Assembly (NCBI RefSeq): GCF_042675705.1
Contig: NZ_JBHTJJ010000012.1
Strand: one strand, 5' to 3'
Length of the DNA stretch: 64,000 bases
Source of the DNA: Ruegeria arenilitoris
GTDB lineage: Bacteria > Pseudomonadota > Alphaproteobacteria > Rhodobacterales > Rhodobacteraceae
The notes below the pieces were generated by a model. That model was not told the origin of the DNA. It did no database searches and was given only the letters and a program-made list of their open reading frames with translations. The position numbers were made by a program, and so were the translations under genes. This document shows, one piece after another, positions 60,074 through 64,000 of the stretch; the first letter of the stretch is position 1, and the number at the start of each line of letters is the position of its first letter.

Positions 60074-62200
60074 TCAGGCGCGCGCCTCGCGGATCAGGCG
60101 CAGAATGTCCTGCGCCGCCTCGGGGATGTTGGTCCCCGGCCCGAAGATGGCCTTGACCCCGTGATCGTACAGGAACTGATAATCCTGCTGGGGGATGACG
60201 CCACCACAGATCACGATGATATCCTCGGCGCCAGCCTTCTTCAGTTCTTCCACCAATTGCGGTGCCAGCGTCTTGTGGCCCGCCGCCTGGCTGGAAATGC
60301 CAACCACATGCACGTCATTGTCGATCGCGTCCTGCGCGGCCTCGGCCGGGGTCTGGAACAGCGGGCCGACGTCCACGTCGAAACCGATATCGGCAAACGC
60401 GGTGGCGATCACCTTGGCCCCGCGGTCGTGGCCATCCTGCCCCATCTTCACCACCAGAAGACGCGGGCGGCGGCCCTCTTCCTCGGCAAATTTCTCGATC
60501 GATTTCTGGATGGCGGCAAAGCCCTCGTCACCTTCGTAAGCTGCGCCATAGACACCAGCCAGCGTTTTCACTTCGGCCCGATGACGGCCGAATTCCTTTT
60601 CCATTGCCATGCTGATCTCTCCTACGGTTGCGCGGGCACGCGCGGCCTCGACGGCGGCTTCCAGCAGGTTGCCCCCTTCTTTCGCGCGCCGGGTCAGTTG
60701 GTCCAGCGCGGCCTGACAGGCGGCCTCGTCCCGGGTCGCGCGGATGCGTTCCAGCCGGGCGATCTGCGCCTCGCGGACGGCCTGGTTGTCGACCTCGAGG
60801 ATTTCGATCGGGTCTTCCTTTTCCTTGCGGTATTTGTTGACGCCGACGATTACTTCTTCGCCACGGTCGATCATGGCCTGACGGCGCGCGGCGCTTTCCT
60901 CGATCCGCAGCTTGGGCATGCCGCTGGCAACCGCCTTGGTCATGCCGCCCATTTCCTCGACCTCTTCCATCAGGGCCCAGGCTTTTTCGACCAGTTCATT
61001 GGTCAGGCTTTCCACATAGTAGGAGCCAGCCAACGGATCGACCACATCGGTAACGCCGGTTTCTTCCTGCAATACCAACTGTGTATTCCGGGCAATGCGG
61101 GCCGAGAAATCGGTGGGCAGAGCAATCGCCTCGTCCAGCGCGTTGGTATGCAGCGACTGTGTACCGCCCAGCACCGCGCTCATTGCCTCATATGCCGTGC
61201 GGATCACGTTGTTGTAGGGGTCCTGTTCCTGCAACGACACGCCCGAAGTCTGGCAGTGGGTGCGCAGCATCTTCGAGCGGTCCGACTTGGCCCCGAATTC
61301 GGTCATCACCCGGTGCCACAGCGTACGCGCGGCGCGCAGCTTGGCGATCTCCATGAAAAAGTTCATGCCGATGGCAAAGAAGAACGACAGACGGCCAGCG
61401 AACTTGTCCACGTCCATTCCCGCGTCGATGGCTGCGCGCACATATTCGCGCCCGTCGGCCAGAGTATAGGCCAGTTCCTGCACCAGGTTCGCCCCGGCCT
61501 CTTGCATGTGGTAGCCCGAGATCGAGATCGAGTTGAACTTGGGCATCTCGTTCGAGGTATATTCGATGATGTCCGAGATGATCCGCATGGAAGGCTCGGG
61601 CGGGTAGATATAGGTGTTGCGGACCATGAATTCCTTCAGAATGTCGTTCTGAATGGTGCCCGCCAGAACCGACTTGTCGTGGCCCTGCTCTTCGCCGGTT
61701 ACGATGAAATTGGCCAGAATCGGAATCACCGCACCGTTCATCGTCATCGAGACCGAGACCTGATCCAGCGGGATGCCGTCGAACAGGATCTTCATGTCCT
61801 CGACGCTGTCGATGGCCACACCGGCCTTACCCACATCACCCACCACGCGCGGGTGGTCGCTGTCATAGCCGCGGTGCGTGGCCAGATCGAACGCGACCGA
61901 AACGCCCTGCTGACCGGCCGCGAGGTTGCGGCGGTAGAAGGCATTCGATTCTTCAGCCGTGGAAAAACCTGCATATTGGCGGATGGTCCACGGACGCCCT
62001 GCATACATGGTTGCCTTCACACCGCGTGTGAACGGCCCGAAGCCAGGCAACGACCCGATATGCGGCAGGTTCTCGATGTCGTCCTGCGTGTAAAGCGCCT
62101 TGACCTCGATCCCCTCCAGCGTCGTCTTGGAGAGGTCTTCGACAGGGCGCCCACGCAGCTCCTTTTCGGCCAGGGCGCGCCAATCCTTCGTGTTGGTCAT
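60074..62200 (-). CDS. scpA: Methylmalonyl-CoA mutase
   Basis: This B12-dependent enzyme converts (R)-methylmalonyl-CoA to succinyl-CoA, the last step of propionate assimilation. I start at the ATG at 62198-62200 (MTNTKDWRAL), with AGAGGA upstream, giving 708 residues. The N-terminal catalytic barrel has PWTIRQYAGF and STAEESNAFYRRNL. The C-terminal cobalamin domain has DGHDRG (589-594) with the cobalt-ligand H591. It is a single-chain homodimeric-type mutase. pccA lies upstream across one opposite-strand gene. Confidence 0.97.
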   Translation of the reverse strand: MTNTKDWRALAEKELRGRPVEDLSKTTLEGIEVKALYTQDDIENLPHIGSLPGFGPFTRGVKATMYAGRPWTIRQYAGFSTAEESNAFYRRNLAAGQQGVSVAFDLATHRGYDSDHPRVVGDVGKAGVAIDSVEDMKILFDGIPLDQVSVSMTMNGAVIPILANFIVTGEEQGHDKSVLAGTIQNDILKEFMVRNTYIYPPEPSMRIISDIIEYTSNEMPKFNSISISGYHMQEAGANLVQELAYTLADGREYVRAAIDAGMDVDKFAGRLSFFFAIGMNFFMEIAKLRAARTLWHRVMTEFGAKSDRSKMLRTHCQTSGVSLQEQDPYNNVIRTAYEAMSAVLGGTQSLHTNALDEAIALPTDFSARIARNTQLVLQEETGVTDVVDPLAGSYYVESLTNELVEKAWALMEEVEEMGGMTKAVASGMPKLRIEESAARRQAMIDRGEEVIVGVNKYRKEKEDPIEILEVDNQAVREAQIARLERIRATRDEAACQAALDQLTRRAKEGGNLLEAAVEAARARATVGEISMAMEKEFGRHRAEVKTLAGVYGAAYEGDEGFAAIQKSIEKFAEEEGRRPRLLVVKMGQDGHDRGAKVIATAFADIGFDVDVGPLFQTPAEAAQDAIDNDVHVVGISSQAAGHKTLAPQLVEELKKAGAEDIIVICGGVIPQQDYQFLYDHGVKAIFGPGTNIPEAAQDILRLIREARA

Positions 62201-62383
62201 AGCGTAATCCTCTTGTCTGTTCCCGTCGCGGGCCCGCATGGCGCGCCGAGGGGCTGGGTATGAATATGAAGGGGCCGACAAGACGCACGGCAGATCCGAT
62301 CATTCATTTTTTTGATAGTCGCACGCATTTCGCCGGTCGCATTCGCGGCAACTGGGTCTATATTCAAAGGAACAGGAGACCAC

Positions 62384-62821
62384 ATGACCCGCACGCTTGC
62401 CCTTGTTTTGTCAGCTTTTTTGCCTGTGGCCGCCGTCGCCGCCGACGGTGCGGCCCCGGATGAAACCGCGTATATCCGGCCAGCCGGAGACAGCGATCTG
62501 AACGAGTTTCTGTGGACACACCGCCCCATAGTGGTGTTCGCCGATACGCCAGCCGACCCCAGGTTCCAGCAGCAGATCGACATGTTGCTGGAGGGCGAAG
62601 ACATGATGCGTGACCGGGACGTCATCGTTCTGACCGACACCGACCCTTCGGCGCGCTCCCCGATCCGGATGCAACTGCGCCCGCGCGGGTTCGCGATGGT
62701 CTTCGTCGACAAGGACGGGGTGGTGAAACTGCGCAAACCCACGCCGTGGAGCGTGCGCGAGATCAGCCGGTCCATCGACAAGACCCCCCTGCGCGAGCGC
62801 GAAGTCCGCGAGCGGCGCTGA
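62384..62821 (+). CDS. DUF4174 exported protein
   Basis: The 145-residue product starts at ATG 62384 with CAGGAG 5 bases before; it has a signal peptide (MTRTLALVLSAFLPVAAVAA) and a thioredoxin-fold-like DUF4174 domain (LNEFLWTHRPIVVFADTPAD; GFAMVFVDKDGVVKLRK) without a CxxC pair. Probably periplasmic; function unknown. It sits on the opposite strand between scpA and pccA. Confidence 0.83.
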   Translation: MTRTLALVLSAFLPVAAVAADGAAPDETAYIRPAGDSDLNEFLWTHRPIVVFADTPADPRFQQQIDMLLEGEDMMRDRDVIVLTDTDPSARSPIRMQLRPRGFAMVFVDKDGVVKLRKPTPWSVREISRSIDKTPLREREVRERR

Positions 62822-62936
62822 CGACCGCAATCCGCCCGGCGGAGGGGGTCTGCCACGCCCGCCTCATCCGCACCGACGGTGCAGATGGCCGCAGAACGGG
62901 CAAAACCCACATTTTCCGGGCAGGTACACATGGGCG

Positions 62937-64000
62937 TTATTCGAACTCCATGATCACGTCATCGACGGCCAGGCTGTCGCCCGGACCGGCGTTGATCTTC
63001 GAGACAACGCCTCGGCGCTCGGCACGCAGGATGTTCTCCATCTTCATCGCCTCGACCGTGCACAGCGCCTGACCTTCCTGCACCTCTTGGCCGACCTCGA
63101 CATCGATCTTCACGATCAGGCCCGGCATCGGGCACAGCAGCATCTTCGATGTGTCTGGCGGCAGTTTCTCGGGCATCAGCTTGGCCAGTTCGGCAGCGCG
63201 CGGCCGGCGCACATGCACCTTCATATCCGCCCCCCGGTTACGGATGCGGAACCCGCCCGAGATCTTGCCGACCTTCAGCACAAGCGGGCTGCCGTCCACG
63301 TCCAGAACCGCCAACTGGTCACCTGGCGTCCAGTCCGAGCTGACGCGCAGGGCGGCGCCGTCCTCGAACTTGACCGTGGCACCGTCGCGGTCTGCATTCA
63401 CCTGCACCGTATATTCCTGCCCCTGCAGCGTGACCACCCAACGCTTGCCGACTTTTCGCTCGTGATTGTCCATCCGGCCCGACACACGGGTGCGGCGGAT
63501 CTCGGCCACCCTGTGCATCGCCGCACACGAGGCCGCGATGCGGCGCAGGTCGCCTTCGGGCAGTTCGACACCGTTGAACCCATCGGGATATTCCTCGGCG
63601 ATGAAGGCGGTGGTCATATCACCACTGACGAATTTCGGATGATCCATCACCGCCGACAGGAACGGCAGGTTGTGGCCGATGCCTTCGACCTCGAAACTGT
63701 CCAGCGCCACGCGCATCGCTTCGATCGCCTGTTCGCGGGTCGGCGCCCAGGTGCACAGCTTGGCGATCATCGGGTCGTAGTACATGCTGATCTCGCCGCC
63801 TTCATAGACGCCGGTATCGTTGCGCACGGCTGTCTCGCCACTAGGCGCATCGCCCTGCCATTTGCCGTTTTCCAGCAGCGGCCCCGCGGCCACCTCCTGC
63901 GGCGGACGATAGCGGGTCAGCCGCCCGATTGAGGGCAGGAAGTTGCGATAAGGATCCTCGGCATACAGCCGGTTCTCGATCGCCCAGCCGGTCAGCTTTA
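62937..64000 (-). CDS. pccA: Propionyl-CoA carboxylase alpha (biotin) subunit, C-terminal part
   Basis: PccA carries the biotin carboxylase and biotin carrier that make methylmalonyl-CoA with PccB. Only the 3' part is in the window; the frame stays open to base 64000 and upstream residues read GWAIENRLYAEDPYRNF, the end of the carboxylase domain. The C-terminal biotinyl domain has the biotin lysine in EAMKMEN, 35 residues from the end. Context with scpA completes propionyl-CoA to succinyl-CoA conversion. Confidence 0.95.
   Translation of the reverse strand, partial: KLTGWAIENRLYAEDPYRNFLPSIGRLTRYRPPQEVAAGPLLENGKWQGDAPSGETAVRNDTGVYEGGEISMYYDPMIAKLCTWAPTREQAIEAMRVALDSFEVEGIGHNLPFLSAVMDHPKFVSGDMTTAFIAEEYPDGFNGVELPEGDLRRIAASCAAMHRVAEIRRTRVSGRMDNHERKVGKRWVVTLQGQEYTVQVNADRDGATVKFEDGAALRVSSDWTPGDQLAVLDVDGSPLVLKVGKISGGFRIRNRGADMKVHVRRPRAAELAKLMPEKLPPDTSKMLLCPMPGLIVKIDVEVGQEVQEGQALCTVEAMKMENILRAERRGVVSKINAGPGDSLAVDDVIMEFE

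Noticed and set aside
59816..62263. 815-residue plus-strand open frame
   Set aside because: Antisense to methylmalonyl-CoA mutase, with no recognisable domain.
1..64000. Prophage, insertion sequences or integrative elements
   Set aside because: I found no transposase, integrase, phage structural gene or terminal repeats; the two tRNA loci have no adjacent integrase or duplicated tRNA 3' ends other than the tandem tRNA-Gly copy.

Overview
The window looks like chromosomal DNA of a marine Roseobacter-group alphaproteobacterium (Rhodobacteraceae, Ruegeria-like). This rests on high GC, the gene families present, a DUF1127 gene followed by CCTCCTCCC-loop sRNAs, an extended dcw leader, pyruvate carboxylase, propionyl-CoA carboxylase with methylmalonyl-CoA mutase, and betaine/TMAO-type transport. 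The genus is inferred from family knowledge, not from any search. Most of the window is core metabolism with small accessory insertions.

Layout. 1-9.4 kb: the start of the division and cell-wall (dcw) cluster on the minus strand, mraZ-rsmH-ftsL-ftsI-murE-murF-mraY-murD (murD runs off the left end). It is preceded by a long leader holding an intrinsic terminator (UpsM-like sRNA) and two phased arrays of TGGGA boxes (candidate MraZ operators). 9.7-10.35 kb: a small DUF1127 gene followed by four tandem ~110-bp units, each with two hairpins exposing CCTCCTCCC (CcsR/cuckoo sRNAs). 10.4-17.8 kb: uvrD, an L-lactate-dehydrogenase-type flavoenzyme and pyruvate carboxylase. 17.8-19.4 kb: a Gly/Asn-repeat secreted protein, a tiny membrane ORF and two identical tRNA-Gly(GCC) genes. 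19.4-26.5 kb: histidine genes hisB, hisH, hisA, hisF and hisE, interleaved with small exported-protein genes on the opposite strand. 26.5-28.5 kb: a YHS protein, a zinc-ribbon ORF with no standard start codon, rlmB and tRNA-Tyr.

28.9-34.2 kb: a complete Liv-type ABC importer operon. 34.2-37.9 kb (minus): NnrU, a DUF2478 protein, an aldonolactone-oxidase-like flavoprotein and a PLP enzyme. 38-42.1 kb (minus): a quaternary-amine (betaine/TMAO class) importer in the order X-V-W with a double-length permease. 42.4-50.7 kb: a Tag-family glycosylase, an HELTH-motif lipoprotein, cytochrome c, a YdcZ transporter, lolD-lolC, a glycosyltransferase module and proS. 50.9-56.7 kb (plus): a FAD oxidoreductase and 2OG-Fe(II) oxygenase pair, an AI-2E family permease, hdaA and ppx. 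56.7-60 kb (minus): a secreted protein, an EEP-family nuclease, a DjlA-like protein, a GNAT and a VOC protein. 60-64 kb: methylmalonyl-CoA mutase, a DUF4174 protein and the 3' part of pccA, together the propionate-to-succinyl-CoA route.

Most notable signals: (1) the eight-hairpin anti-Shine-Dalgarno RNA array with its host DUF1127 gene; (2) the mraZ leader with terminator and two TGGGA arrays; (3) a near-identical 19-bp palindrome (TTGATTGACNNGNCAATCA) upstream of both the quaternary-amine importer and the FAD oxidoreductase/2OG oxygenase operon, suggesting one regulator for both; (4) a zinc-ribbon gene that appears to start at ATT. The first two match systems described in Rhodobacter sphaeroides. 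I know of no description of the third and fourth.
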